A stretch of DNA of 64,000 nucleotides from an uncultured Bacteroidota bacterium (GTDB taxonomy: Bacteria > Bacteroidota > Bacteroidia > B-17B0 > Aurantibacillaceae): positions 124,001-188,000 of the forward strand of contig CALMVZ010000025.1 in the NCBI GenBank assembly GCA_937873155.1, read 5' to 3'. Of the stretch, positions 17,550 to 26,986 are shown one piece after another (the first letter of the stretch is position 1; every line of letters starts with the position of its first letter). The notes beneath the pieces were generated by a model. The model saw only the letters and a program-made list of their open reading frames with translations. It had not been told where the DNA came from and searched no databases. The position numbers and the translations under genes are program-made.

Positions 17550-18950
17550 TCAGAAAGTAAGCGGTTTCCCCTGATAGAAGTCCAAAACTTTTAATTTGAA
17601 AAGGTAATCGAATTTAGCTTGCAATAAATTGCTTTGTGCAGTCACCAAACGTGTTTTTGCCTGGTTGAAATCGAAAGAGCTGATGACCCCGGCATTAAAT
17701 TTTTGCTGCGCGAAATTAAAGGATTGTTCTGATGCTTCCACCGATGATTTAGAAGAGGCATACCTGTTCAAAGCTGCCCTTGCATTAGCAAAAGCCTGTG
17801 CAATGTTTTTATAAAGATTTTGTTCAGCGAGGTCTTGTCCTAATTTAGCGTAAATAGTATTCAGCTTCGCGTTCTTAACTGAAGTAACGGTTTGCAATCC
17901 GTTAAACAACGGAACTGTTAATGTAACACCAATACTTTTATTCACGTTATTACTGAACTGATCACTAAAAGGCGTATCCTTAAAAATAGGATCTTGTCTC
18001 TCGTAAGTAAAAGGCACAGTTCCAATATAACCAAGCGTATCAGTAACATTATTAAAACCCACTACATCTTTCGCTAAACCCGAATAGCCGGTTCCTATAG
18101 ATCCGTTCAAACTAATAGTAGGACTAACGCGGCCTTTTGCAGCAAGCAAACTTTTTTCAGCCATCATGAAATTGTATTCAGCGCTTTTTATAGAAGGCTG
18201 CGTTTTTAAAGCGGTCTCATAAATATTCTGAACGCTATTACTTAACAGGTCTCCCGATTGAACTTCAACATCAGGCTTTGAAACATTGAAATTATTAAGT
18301 GAATCCAGGTTCATTAATTGTTTCAGTGTTAACATAGCGATCTGGTAATTATTATCAGCTGTTGTTACGTTCACTTCTTCCGTTGCTAATTGAGCTTTCA
18401 CATCGTAAACAGCGCTTTTAGCAAGTGTTCCGGCGCTTGCTAATTTTTCAGTTTGTTCAACCTGTTGTTTCGTAATATCGAATTGACTTTGTGCGATCTT
18501 TAATAATTCACTGCAGTAAATAACATTGATATATGCAGTAGCCACATTTAATGCGATGTCATTTCTCTGCTGTTTCACATTTTCCGAACCCGCCAAATAA
18601 GAATATTGGTTCGCTTTGATATTATTCCATTGCGATAAGCCTGACCATAAAACGACATTACTTGAAATATAAAAGTTCTGTGATAATACCTGTGTGTTCG
18701 CGAAAGTGTTAGTGTACCGGTCGATAGTTCTTCCGAAGTTATAAGTATGAGCCGCACCCGCATTCAAACTTGGTAAAATTCCCGCTTTTGTTTGGGTGTA
18801 ATTATTTTTGGTCATCTGGTTGCTTAACTCAGATTGTTGTAACATAATGTTATGCTTGAGAGCATAATCAACACATTGGGCCAGGTTCCATTCGTTTTGA
18901 GCCGGGCTGCCAATGGCAATAAATAGAAATGCTATTAAAAAGTTCTTCAT
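17550..18950 (-). CDS. TolC-family outer-membrane efflux channel
   Basis: The 466-residue protein has a short signal peptide (MKNFLIAFLFIAIGSPA) and the two long helical OEP repeats typical of TolC proteins. It has the opening motif WNLAQCVDYALKHN and repeats such as QVEQTEKLASAGTLAKS and SFNFAQQKFNAGVISSFDFNQAK. It should form the outer-membrane exit duct for an RND or ABC exporter. No adaptor or pump gene is present here, so the partner is encoded elsewhere. It is the expected length. Confidence 0.92.
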   Translation of the reverse strand: MKNFLIAFLFIAIGSPAQNEWNLAQCVDYALKHNIMLQQSELSNQMTKNNYTQTKAGILPSLNAGAAHTYNFGRTIDRYTNTFANTQVLSQNFYISSNVVLWSGLSQWNNIKANQYSYLAGSENVKQQRNDIALNVATAYINVIYCSELLKIAQSQFDITKQQVEQTEKLASAGTLAKSAVYDVKAQLATEEVNVTTADNNYQIAMLTLKQLMNLDSLNNFNVSKPDVEVQSGDLLSNSVQNIYETALKTQPSIKSAEYNFMMAEKSLLAAKGRVSPTISLNGSIGTGYSGLAKDVVGFNNVTDTLGYIGTVPFTYERQDPIFKDTPFSDQFSNNVNKSIGVTLTVPLFNGLQTVTSVKNAKLNTIYAKLGQDLAEQNLYKNIAQAFANARAALNRYASSKSSVEASEQSFNFAQQKFNAGVISSFDFNQAKTRLVTAQSNLLQAKFDYLFKLKVLDFYQGKPLTF

Positions 18951-19111
18951 CAGGGTTTAAAATTACCTAAAAAAACGGGGTTTTAGGGTTTATTGTGGCA
19001 AAGGGTGTATTCTTAGATGAGCGGTTTTTGGGCAGGATATTCAACTTTTATTGTTTACAAATAATGTAACCGGCTTCGCCCCCTCGCGTTATGCTTTGTT
19101 AAATTTGAAAC

Positions 19112-20872
19112 ATGCGCATTTTACCCCTTATTTTTGTCCTTATACCACTACTGATATTCCCTCAGTTAAAAAAAGAATATTACGATAACCAACAAACCCA
19201 ACTAAAAAGTGAGACCGATTACTACAGGGGTATGCCTCATGGCCCGCACTACGAATATTTTAAGAATGGGAAAGTGGCGCGCAAAGGGTATTACTACAGG
19301 GGAAAGGAAGACAGTACCTGGACATTTTATTTTGAAGATGGCGGTACAAAAGCAATAGAGCATTTCAACCGTGGCAGGAAGAATGGGATCAATACCTATT
19401 ATTATAAGAACGGAAAAGTTGCCCAGCGTACAAAATTCAAACTGGTAACTAAGAACAATATTACTTTTGATGTGGCGGATAGTACCTGGACCTCTTATCA
19501 CGAGAATGGAAAAATAAAAAGTTTAGAGAATTTTGAGAACGGAAAAAAAGAAGGGGATTGGACCTATTACCATGAGAATGGTCAGATCGAAAGTAAAGGA
19601 AAATTTCAAAATGATAAAAAAGAAGGAGAAGTAAACACTTTCTATGCCTCAGGCAAACCTGCAGCCAAACAATTTTATTGTGCCGGAGTTCCATGCGGAA
19701 AATGGCAGGAATATTACGAGAACGGCCAGAATAAATTCGAAAAAGAATATAAAGACAGCACCCTTTATTTATGGACCATGTGGGATGCTAAAGGAAAGAA
19801 AGTAGTTGCGAACGGAAACGGATACATCTCTGCGTATTATGATTCAGGATATATCAGGGCTTTGGGCCGTTATAAGAATGGATTGCAGGATAGTTTGTGG
19901 CGCTTTTTCCACCCGAATGGGGAATTGGATTATGAAGCGAATTACCGGGAAGGAATTTTGAACGGATATTATTCTTCCTATTATGTAAACCACCTTATAA
20001 AAAGTGAGGGCGGTTTCGTTAACGGGAAAAAGAATGGCCTCTGGAAATTCTATGATAAAGATGGAAAGATCGAGATGGAAGGAACTTTAAAAGATGGTTT
20101 GCAGGATGGCGGATGGATCTATTATTACAATAATGGTAAAAAAGAATCGGAAGGTAATTTTGCGAATGACAAACAAACAGGTACCTGGAATTATTATTAC
20201 AAAACAGGCGAAAAATGGAAACAAGGAGATTATGTAAATGGGATTAAATCGGGAACATGGACCACCTGGTTCGAGAACGGGAATAAATTACAGGAAGGTC
20301 CTTACGTGGATGGAAAAGAACACGGTTTATGGAAATCATGGTGGAGTAATGGAACCGAAAAAGACCAGGGTACTTTTACGCAAGGCCTTATTACAGGCCA
20401 ATGGGAAGGCTGGTATGCCAGCGGGAAATCAAATTACAAAGGCAAGTATAACGATAAAGGGAAAAAGGAAGGCGATTGGGAGTATTGGTTCGAGAACGGG
20501 ACCTTCCGTGAAAAATGCAGTTATGTGAACGGGATCAAACATGGTAATTATATCAGCTATTATGAAAAAGGCGGCTTCGTGGATACGGAGGGGAGATACA
20601 GTAAAGGCCACCAGAACGGCACCTGGAAATATTATTACGAAACAGGCGGGATCTTAAAAACGCAGAGTTTCAGCGATGGGCACCTGGATGGAAAATGTGA
20701 GACCTATTACCAGAATAATACCATACAGAGTGTAAGTAATTATAAAGTGGTTTCGGAAAAGCGGAAGGGCAAGCGCACCGTTCAAAGTGTGCCTGATGGA
20801 GACTGGATCTTTTACGATAAAAATGGTAAGGAGATTAGTCGAATCACGTATGATAATGGGGTCAGAAAATGA
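19112..20872 (+). CDS. Exported MORN-like (YwqK-type) repeat protein
   Basis: The 586-residue protein has a signal peptide (MRILPLIFVLIPLLIFPQ). The rest is about two dozen units of 22-24 residues with the pattern xxYYENGKxxxxGxYxNGKKxGxWxxY (for example YVNGIKSGTWTTWFENG and FVNGKKNGLWKFYDK). These are the MORN_2/YwqK repeats common in exported Bacteroidota proteins. They are often annotated as toxin-antitoxin antitoxin components, but nothing here supports that role. The repeat array is unbroken to the stop. The ATG is preceded at 4 nt by TAAATTTG, a possible -7 box. Confidence 0.85.
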   Translation: MRILPLIFVLIPLLIFPQLKKEYYDNQQTQLKSETDYYRGMPHGPHYEYFKNGKVARKGYYYRGKEDSTWTFYFEDGGTKAIEHFNRGRKNGINTYYYKNGKVAQRTKFKLVTKNNITFDVADSTWTSYHENGKIKSLENFENGKKEGDWTYYHENGQIESKGKFQNDKKEGEVNTFYASGKPAAKQFYCAGVPCGKWQEYYENGQNKFEKEYKDSTLYLWTMWDAKGKKVVANGNGYISAYYDSGYIRALGRYKNGLQDSLWRFFHPNGELDYEANYREGILNGYYSSYYVNHLIKSEGGFVNGKKNGLWKFYDKDGKIEMEGTLKDGLQDGGWIYYYNNGKKESEGNFANDKQTGTWNYYYKTGEKWKQGDYVNGIKSGTWTTWFENGNKLQEGPYVDGKEHGLWKSWWSNGTEKDQGTFTQGLITGQWEGWYASGKSNYKGKYNDKGKKEGDWEYWFENGTFREKCSYVNGIKHGNYISYYEKGGFVDTEGRYSKGHQNGTWKYYYETGGILKTQSFSDGHLDGKCETYYQNNTIQSVSNYKVVSEKRKGKRTVQSVPDGDWIFYDKNGKEISRITYDNGVRK

Positions 20873-20943
20873 ACAGGCTCAAGGGGATAAGTATAAATAC
20901 CTGGGTTCGGAACTAAAAAAATAATTTGTATATTTACCTTCAT

Positions 20944-21783
20944 ATGAGGAGCCCTAAACATTTTTTATATTTATTTCTTGCAAGTACTTCCTTAGTGGTT
21001 TTCAGCTTTTGCAAGGGCGAAAAACCTGACGAAACCACAGAAGATACTACCACCGGTTCAATAAACGTTATTGATAATAAACAGATCAGTGCTCAGAACG
21101 TATTTAATTCTATTCCTGCCCGTGCTGAAATTGTAAGACTTATAGGTGAATCGAAGATCGAATATGATCCAAGCTATTTGAACAATCCGGACGTAGCTTC
21201 AAAATATTCTTTAGAAAATTCACGTGCTTTGAACTTAGGAGCTTATGGTGCCGACTTAAGTGTAGCCGGAGCTTTTGATCAAACCCAGGAAAGTATGTTG
21301 TTCCTGAAGTGTGTAAATATCTTATCAAAGAATTTAGGAGTTAGTACAGCTTTCGATCAGCATATGATGGACAGGATGGAAGCTCACAAAGAGAACCGCG
21401 ATTCAACTTTAGAGATCATTGCGCAATCTTTCCGTAAGGCAGATGAATTCTTAAAAGAAAATGAAAGGCCCGGAACATCAGCTTTAATTTTGTGTGGTTC
21501 ATGGATCGAAGGAATGTATGTTTCTGTTCAGATCGCGCAAAGGATCAATTCAGAGAGCATCATCAAAACCATTTTAAAACAGGATGAATCATTAAAGCAC
21601 CTGATCAACATGGTGGAAGCTTCAAACGTTAGCGCTGATGCAAAATACGTGACCGATGGATTAAATGACCTGAAAGTTACTTTTGATGAAGCGGTGAAGA
21701 AAAAAACTTATACGCTGGAAACCATTAAGGACATCACCGACAAAACCAACGCGCTCCGTAAAAAGATAGTTGAAACGTATTAA
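20944..21783 (+). CDS. Lipoprotein of unknown function
   Basis: From the ATG at 20944 the product is 279 residues and starts with a probable lipoprotein signal ([23 protein letters not shown], cysteine about 23). An upstream in-frame ATG at 20926 adds only MYIYLH and spoils the signal peptide. The mature part is mostly helical and resembles conserved Bacteroidota hypotheticals with an [15 protein letters not shown]-type segment. The stop overlaps the hemE stop codon by 4 bp in convergent orientation. Confidence 0.75.
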   Translation: MRSPKHFLYLFLASTSLVVFSFCKGEKPDETTEDTTTGSINVIDNKQISAQNVFNSIPARAEIVRLIGESKIEYDPSYLNNPDVASKYSLENSRALNLGAYGADLSVAGAFDQTQESMLFLKCVNILSKNLGVSTAFDQHMMDRMEAHKENRDSTLEIIAQSFRKADEFLKENERPGTSALILCGSWIEGMYVSVQIAQRINSESIIKTILKQDESLKHLINMVEASNVSADAKYVTDGLNDLKVTFDEAVKKKTYTLETIKDITDKTNALRKKIVETY

Positions 21784-22802
21784 GCTTTATACTGCTTAAT
21801 ATACTCTACAAAGAATTTTACTTTTTCCTTATCAATATCCGGGTATAATCCGTGTCCTAAATTTGCAATGTATTTTTGCGAACCAAAAGCATCCAGCATT
21901 TTTTTAGCTCCTTCAGCAATTGTTTTTTCATCAGCATAAAGCAAACACGGATCAGCATTGCCTTGCAAAGTTTTAGTGCCTGCCTGTTTCCGCGCTGTTG
22001 CAGGATCAATGGTCCAGTCCAAACCAATAGTGTTGCATTTTATTTTTGAGATCGCTTCAACGGCATAATGCGCATCCTTTGCAAAAACAGTAACAGGGGC
22101 AAGAGGTTGAACTGCATCACAAATTTTTGAAATGTATTTTAATGAGAATTCGTAGAACTGTTCAGGCGCCAGAACTCCCGCCCACGAATCAAATAGTTGT
22201 ATCATATCAGCGCCGCTCCTCACTTGTCCTTTTAAATAATTAATAGTGCTTTGGGTGATTTTTTCTAAAAGCAAATGTGCTGTTTCCGGCTGAGTGTATA
22301 AAAATTGTTTCGCTTTGCTGAATGTTTTACTGCCGCTGCCTTCAATCATATAAGCAAAGATCGTCCACGGCGCACCTGCGAAACCAATTAAAGGAACACG
22401 GTTATTTAAATTTTTCTTTGTCAGAGTTAAAGCTTCCATTACATAACACAGATCGTTCTCATCAGCAATATGTAATTTCTCTACATCATTTTTTGTTTTA
22501 ATTGTTCTTTCGAACCATGGGCCTTTAGCTTCTATCATTTCGTAAGGCAAACCCATTGCTTCAGGAATTACCAAAATATCAGAAAAGATAATAGCCGCAT
22601 CAACTCCTAAAATATCTACAGGCTGAATGGTAACTTCGCAAGCTAAGTCAGGACTCTTTACGAATTCAATAAAATTTTTAGCGCGGCTGCGTGTGGCACG
22701 GTACTCAGGTAATATGCGGCCGGCCTGGCGCATTAACCATACGGGTGTGCGTTCCACATATTCGCCTCTGGCTGCACGAAGTACTAAGTCATTTTGGAGC
22801 AT
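21780..22802 (-). CDS. hemE: Uroporphyrinogen decarboxylase
   Basis: The 340-residue enzyme makes coproporphyrinogen III from uroporphyrinogen III in haem synthesis. Signatures include [16 protein letters not shown] (substrate-contacting arginine), [14 protein letters not shown], and [16 protein letters not shown]. It is complete and of normal length. The open frame could start at TTG 22817, but ATG 22802 ([14 protein letters not shown]) fits the family. The remnant HEPN gene ends 11 bp upstream on the same strand, so hemE may be read from the MNT-HEPN promoter. Confidence 0.96.
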   Translation of the reverse strand: MLQNDLVLRAARGEYVERTPVWLMRQAGRILPEYRATRSRAKNFIEFVKSPDLACEVTIQPVDILGVDAAIIFSDILVIPEAMGLPYEMIEAKGPWFERTIKTKNDVEKLHIADENDLCYVMEALTLTKKNLNNRVPLIGFAGAPWTIFAYMIEGSGSKTFSKAKQFLYTQPETAHLLLEKITQSTINYLKGQVRSGADMIQLFDSWAGVLAPEQFYEFSLKYISKICDAVQPLAPVTVFAKDAHYAVEAISKIKCNTIGLDWTIDPATARKQAGTKTLQGNADPCLLYADEKTIAEGAKKMLDAFGSQKYIANLGHGLYPDIDKEKVKFFVEYIKQYKA

Positions 22803-22813
22803 TTTATTTCGGA

Positions 22814-22957
22814 TCAATTAATATTTCCCGGAGGTATTCTTCCAAAAGAGGAAGTTCCATCCATCAGATCATCCTTTGTTTTTCCTGTACATACTTTCAA
22901 AACATAATTTACTTCATCAAAAATATGTTGCAAAAGTTCTTTGTTAGAGTGGTACAT
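22814..22957 (-). pseudogene. Truncated HEPN (DUF86/MNT-associated) toxin gene
   Basis: An ATG at 22957 opens a 47-residue frame starting MYHSNKELLQHIFDE and running VNYVLKVCTGKTKDDLMD, the first helices of DUF86-type HEPN proteins. A short unrelated tail ([12 protein letters not shown]) and a stop follow. The family is normally about 110 residues and carries the catalytic Rx4-6H motif near its end, which is missing here. The start overlaps the MNT gene by 14 bp, the usual MNT-HEPN arrangement. The missing part has been deleted up to the hemE leader. Confidence 0.7.
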
Positions 22958-23255
22958 CTTCAACCTCTTTTAAAATTTTAGGGCCTATATAAGGGCTCAT
23001 TCCATTACGCGTAATTAGTTCAACTTTCCTGCCCAGCAATTCTTCCATAAAATAAGCGAGGCCGATAAAATTTTTATAGGTTTCTTTTCCGGGTTCAAAA
23101 TCAACCAAAAGATCCACATCGCTTTCGTCTGTTTGCTTATTCCGGGAAAATGACCCAAAAAGCCCAAGTGTCTTTACCCCATATCTGCGAATTGCATCTT
23201 TGTTGGAAGAAATTATACCAAGCAAAGAATCTTTATTTAACACCTTAATTCCCAC
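22944..23255 (-). CDS. MNT-type minimal nucleotidyltransferase (antitoxin family)
   Basis: The 103-residue protein carries the Pol-beta/MNT motif GSFSRNKQTDESDVDLLVDF: GSFSR, then the two catalytic aspartates spaced as DVD. A conserved third strand (GRKVELITRNGMSP) follows. In MNT-HEPN pairs the nucleotidyltransferase adenylylates and silences the HEPN RNase. The start is read as GTG at 23255 (MGIKVLNKD). Its HEPN partner is truncated, so it is now an orphan antitoxin-like enzyme. Confidence 0.85.
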   Translation of the reverse strand: MGIKVLNKDSLLGIISSNKDAIRRYGVKTLGLFGSFSRNKQTDESDVDLLVDFEPGKETYKNFIGLAYFMEELLGRKVELITRNGMSPYIGPKILKEVEDVPL

Positions 23256-23354
23256 AGCGTAAAGATAAGGATTTTTAAGCTTATTATTCCTAAACCCATG
23301 CGCACTTGATTAAAATTTATTTATGAATGGTAGTATTTATTAGACGAGTGGCGC

Positions 23355-23384
23355 TTGCTTTTGTAGCCTTATATTCTATCTTTA
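23355..23384 (+). promoter_or_regulatory. Promoter of the M1 peptidase gene
   Basis: TTG (23355-23357), a 19-bp gap, then TATCTTTA (23377-23384), one mismatch from TAnnTTTG. The leader is about 15 nt. Confidence 0.45.
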
Positions 23385-23403
23385 TGAACCTACAAACCGA
23401 ATC

Positions 23404-25398
23404 ATGAAGAAACTATTATTACTGACCACTCTATTAGGATTTAATTCTTTATTTAGTCAAACTGAACGCACTCACGCCTGTGCTGTCGGCAAAATTGCAG
23501 CCTACGAAAAAATGTTGGCACATAACCAACGAGTTTCGGCTCCTACCGCGTGGATCTCTCACGAAAAAGCGTATGATGTAAAATGGGTTCATTTGAATTT
23601 AAATATTGAGCGCAATACAAAAGCTATGAGCGGAAGCGCACGCAGTGTTGCAACCGTGACAGCTTCAGCTATCGATACATTTGGTTGCGTTTTACACCAG
23701 GTAATGATAATTGATTCGGCCCGTGTAAATGGTGTATTGGCTACGGTATCGCGTAAAGACAGTATAGTAAAACTAAAAACTCCGGGACCAATTTTGAACG
23801 GCCAGACAGTTGATGCTATTATTTATTATCGCGGAACTCCCCCGGTTGGCGGTTCAGCTATCGGAAGTGGTTTCAGTAACGGCACGTCTGGTTCATGGGG
23901 AAATCAGTGTACCTGGAGTTTAAGCGAAGCTATTGCAGCATACCATTGGTGGCCATGTAAACAGATCTTAACTGATAAAATAGATTCCAGCTGGGTATTT
24001 GTGACAACTGATTCGGCAAATAAAGTCGGATCGAATGGAATTTTAAAAAATGTTGTCCTGTTAGGAAATAAAAAGCGCTACGAATGGAAAACAAGGATGA
24101 TGCAATCCTACTATATCATATCTGTAGCGGTTGCGAAATACAAAGAATATAATTTGTGGGCCAAGCCTTTGTATTTAGCCGGAGATTCGATCTGGATCCA
24201 AAATTATATTTATGATAATGCAATAAACAACACAGCGTTTAACGGTCAGAAAGCCGATCTGAATTTAATAAAGCCGCAAATGGAATTGCAGTGTAATTTG
24301 TTCGGTATGTATCCTTTCTATAAAGAAAAGTACGGCCATTGCATGGCGCCTTTCGGCGGAGGAATGGAACATCAAACGATGACCAGTCTCGGATTTTTTG
24401 ATTATTATTTAGATGCACATGAACTTGGTCACCAATGGTGGGGAGATAATGTAACTTGCAAGAGCTGGGGTGATATCTGGATCAATGAAGGTTTTGCATC
24501 TTACTCAGAACATGTAACCGCGCAATATTTAGATCCGGGTAATTTTATTCCGAATTTAAATAGCGCTCATACAAATGTAAAAAGCCAGCCGGGCGGAAGT
24601 GTTTATTTTACAGGTGCAGATACTATGAATGCAACACGTATTTTCAGCAGCCGCTTAACATACGATAAAGGCGGGGCAATTGTACGTACTTTACAATTTG
24701 AGGTAAATAATGATTCTGTCTGGTTCCCGATGTTACGTGGTTTCCAAAACACTTATAAAAACAGTACAGCATCAGCGATCGATTTTAAGAATTACGCACA
24801 AACATTCACCGGAATGAATTTTACACAATTCTTTAATCAGTGGTATTACGGACATGGTTTCCCTACTTTCAATGTAACCTGGAATTCAGGTCCGGGAAAA
24901 TTCTATTTGAAATCAGCACAAACAACGTCATCAGCTTCTTCGGTTCCTTTATTCATTACACCTATGGAGTATAAAGTATCCCGTACAAGTTTACCGGATA
25001 CGACTATCAGGGTTCAGCATAATGTGAACATTGAGAATTACGTTATCAATTTATTAGGGACTGTTACAAGCGTTACCGTTGATCCGAACCAATGGGTAAT
25101 TAATAATACGGTGGGGCCGACTAAAGATGTTACTTTAGGTTTACCTGAACAATACGCAACTGCTGCGGATATTTCGATCACGCCAAACCCAAACAACGGG
25201 TTATTTGAAATTAATTCAAGTAAAGACCTGGAAGGAAGGATCGAAATTTATGATGTGGCCGGAAAATTAGTTCACAAAGAAATTGCCAAGCAAAATAATA
25301 AGATCAATATCAGTGCTCACGCTTCCGGTGTTTATTCTGTAGTGATAAAAGATGAGAAGGGTGTGCAAATGAAGACTACAAAAGTTGTTAAAGAATAA
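23404..25398 (+). CDS. Secreted M1-family zinc aminopeptidase with T9SS type A sorting domain
   Basis: The 664-residue protein has a signal peptide (MKKLLLLTTLLGFNSLFS) and an M1 N-terminal beta domain. The catalytic domain has the GGMEHQ substrate loop and HELGHQWWGD, giving zinc ligands His339, His343 and Glu362 (NEGFASY) with catalytic Glu340. The last 80 residues are a Por secretion tail (ITPNPNNGLFEI ... GRIEIYDVAGKLV ... GVYSVVIKD). It should therefore be exported by Sec, carried across the outer membrane by T9SS and cleaved. The family removes N-terminal residues from peptides, so a nutritional role is likely. A strong terminator follows. Confidence 0.94.
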   Translation: MKKLLLLTTLLGFNSLFSQTERTHACAVGKIAAYEKMLAHNQRVSAPTAWISHEKAYDVKWVHLNLNIERNTKAMSGSARSVATVTASAIDTFGCVLHQVMIIDSARVNGVLATVSRKDSIVKLKTPGPILNGQTVDAIIYYRGTPPVGGSAIGSGFSNGTSGSWGNQCTWSLSEAIAAYHWWPCKQILTDKIDSSWVFVTTDSANKVGSNGILKNVVLLGNKKRYEWKTRMMQSYYIISVAVAKYKEYNLWAKPLYLAGDSIWIQNYIYDNAINNTAFNGQKADLNLIKPQMELQCNLFGMYPFYKEKYGHCMAPFGGGMEHQTMTSLGFFDYYLDAHELGHQWWGDNVTCKSWGDIWINEGFASYSEHVTAQYLDPGNFIPNLNSAHTNVKSQPGGSVYFTGADTMNATRIFSSRLTYDKGGAIVRTLQFEVNNDSVWFPMLRGFQNTYKNSTASAIDFKNYAQTFTGMNFTQFFNQWYYGHGFPTFNVTWNSGPGKFYLKSAQTTSSASSVPLFITPMEYKVSRTSLPDTTIRVQHNVNIENYVINLLGTVTSVTVDPNQWVINNTVGPTKDVTLGLPEQYATAADISITPNPNNGLFEINSSKDLEGRIEIYDVAGKLVHKEIAKQNNKINISAHASGVYSVVIKDEKGVQMKTTKVVKE

Positions 25399-25401
25399 AA
25401 T

Positions 25402-25431
25402 AAAAGGCTTCAGGGAATGAAGCCTTTTTTT
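25402..25431 (+). terminator. Intrinsic terminator after the M1 peptidase gene
   Basis: Stem AAAAGGCTTC / GAAGCCTTTT with a 7-nt loop and a run of eight or more T. Confidence 0.9.
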
Positions 25432-25495
25432 ATTCAAACGCTACTTTTTTAAAACAAAAAATTTTCTATCTTCACAAGGAAACCTGAAAGAACTT

Positions 25496-26986
25496 GTGAT
25501 CCATAGGCTCAAGAAAATATTCATTCTTCTTTTTGTAAGTTTTAACCTGTTCGGACAAAACACAGACTCACTCAAGCTTGCATTTAAAAATGCAAAGCAC
25601 GACACAACACGCTGCTATATTTTAGAGGCATTAATTGAAAATGAGACCAGCGACGAACTTTGGCAAAAATATGGTTGGGCCATTCTTAAAATTACCGATA
25701 AAGCTTTGGACTTAGATCCATCAGAAAAACTTAGAATAGCTTACACTGAATATAAAGCTTATGCACTTAATGTTATTGGACAGGTAGAAGCCAACCGCGG
25801 CAATATTAATAAAGCAATGGATCTTTATAAAGAGGGATTAAAATTGCAGGAAGAAGTTAATGATGATGCGGGTATCGCTGCATCTCTGAACAGCATTGGC
25901 TTTTTATATAACGACTTAGGTGATATTCCCAAAGCCCTGGAATGTTATCATAAAAGTTTGCGCATTGGTGAGAAGTTGAACGATAAAGGGGTTATCTCCA
26001 CTTTATTAAATAACATAGGGCTAATTTACCAGTCACAGTACGAAGGACCGAAGGCTCTTGAATATTTTACCAAGTGTTTAAAGATCTGCGAAGAGATCAA
26101 GGATGATGACGGGATCAAAACAGCGTTACTGAATATTGGCGGCGTTTATTATGACCTGAACGATATACCTAAAGCACTTGAGTATTATTACAAGAGTTCA
26201 GAGATCTGCAAAGCCATCAATGACATGGACGGAGTGGCAGCTGTTCTTAATAATATTGGAATGGTCCATTGGAAAAAAAATAATCTGAAGGAATCGGTAA
26301 ATTCTTTTCAGGAGGCTTTAAAGATACAGGAAGGCGTGAGTCAGAAGTCAGATATTTCAATAACATCGTGTAATATTGCTAATATTAAATTCCAGCAAGG
26401 TTTTACAGATGAGGCTTTACCTTATGCGCTAAAAAGTTATTCAATTGCAATCGCGATAGGCTACCCTGAACAGATAGGAAGTGCTGCAATGATCCTGAAA
26501 GATATTTATCATAAACAGAACAAACACAAAGAGGCTTTTGAAATGTACGAGTTGCAAATAAAAATGCGTGACAGTATCAATAATGAGGAAACGGAACGAT
26601 CAACTATTAAAAAACAGTTCCAGTATGCGTATGAAAAGCAAGCTGCACAGGACAGTGTTAAACATGCCGAAGCACAAAAAGTAACCAACGCCCAATTATT
26701 AGCGCAGGAAGCTGAATTTACCAAGGAGAAAACACAACGGGTGGTCTTGTATGGTGGTTTGGCATTATTACTTGCGGGAAGCGGTTTGGTATTTAACCGT
26801 TTCAGGTTAACGCAAAAGCAGAAACAGATTATTCAGCAGCAAAAAGAGCAGGTTGGTTTTGCTTACGATCAGCTGCATTCAAAGAATAAGGAAGTGATGG
26901 ATAGTATCAATTATGCATCGCGGATCCAGAATTCGTTGTTGCCGACTGAAAAATATATTTCAAAGATCCTGGATAAGAATAAATGA
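25496..26986 (+). CDS. Exported TPR protein with TM and coiled coil, ending at the SpoIIE-type linker (paralogue 1)
   Basis: The 496-residue protein starts at GTG 25496 with a signal-peptide-like segment (MIHRLKKIFILLFVSFNLFG). TPR repeats of the Rapsyn/LGN kind (NSIGFLYNDLGDIPKALECYHK) fill residues about 90-350. One TM segment (about 412-432) and a cytoplasmic coiled coil follow. It stops at SINYASRIQNSLLPTEKYISKIL, the linker that precedes the phosphatase domain in the propeller-SpoIIE protein at 6387-9566. The catalytic domain is absent. The next gene starts inside this stop codon (ATGA). Confidence 0.85.
   Translation: MIHRLKKIFILLFVSFNLFGQNTDSLKLAFKNAKHDTTRCYILEALIENETSDELWQKYGWAILKITDKALDLDPSEKLRIAYTEYKAYALNVIGQVEANRGNINKAMDLYKEGLKLQEEVNDDAGIAASLNSIGFLYNDLGDIPKALECYHKSLRIGEKLNDKGVISTLLNNIGLIYQSQYEGPKALEYFTKCLKICEEIKDDDGIKTALLNIGGVYYDLNDIPKALEYYYKSSEICKAINDMDGVAAVLNNIGMVHWKKNNLKESVNSFQEALKIQEGVSQKSDISITSCNIANIKFQQGFTDEALPYALKSYSIAIAIGYPEQIGSAAMILKDIYHKQNKHKEAFEMYELQIKMRDSINNEETERSTIKKQFQYAYEKQAAQDSVKHAEAQKVTNAQLLAQEAEFTKEKTQRVVLYGGLALLLAGSGLVFNRFRLTQKQKQIIQQQKEQVGFAYDQLHSKNKEVMDSINYASRIQNSLLPTEKYISKILDKNK

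Noticed and set aside
19112-20872. MORN-like protein as the antitoxin of a toxin-antitoxin system
   Set aside because: The repeat family carries that label in some databases, but no toxin gene is adjacent and the protein has a signal peptide.
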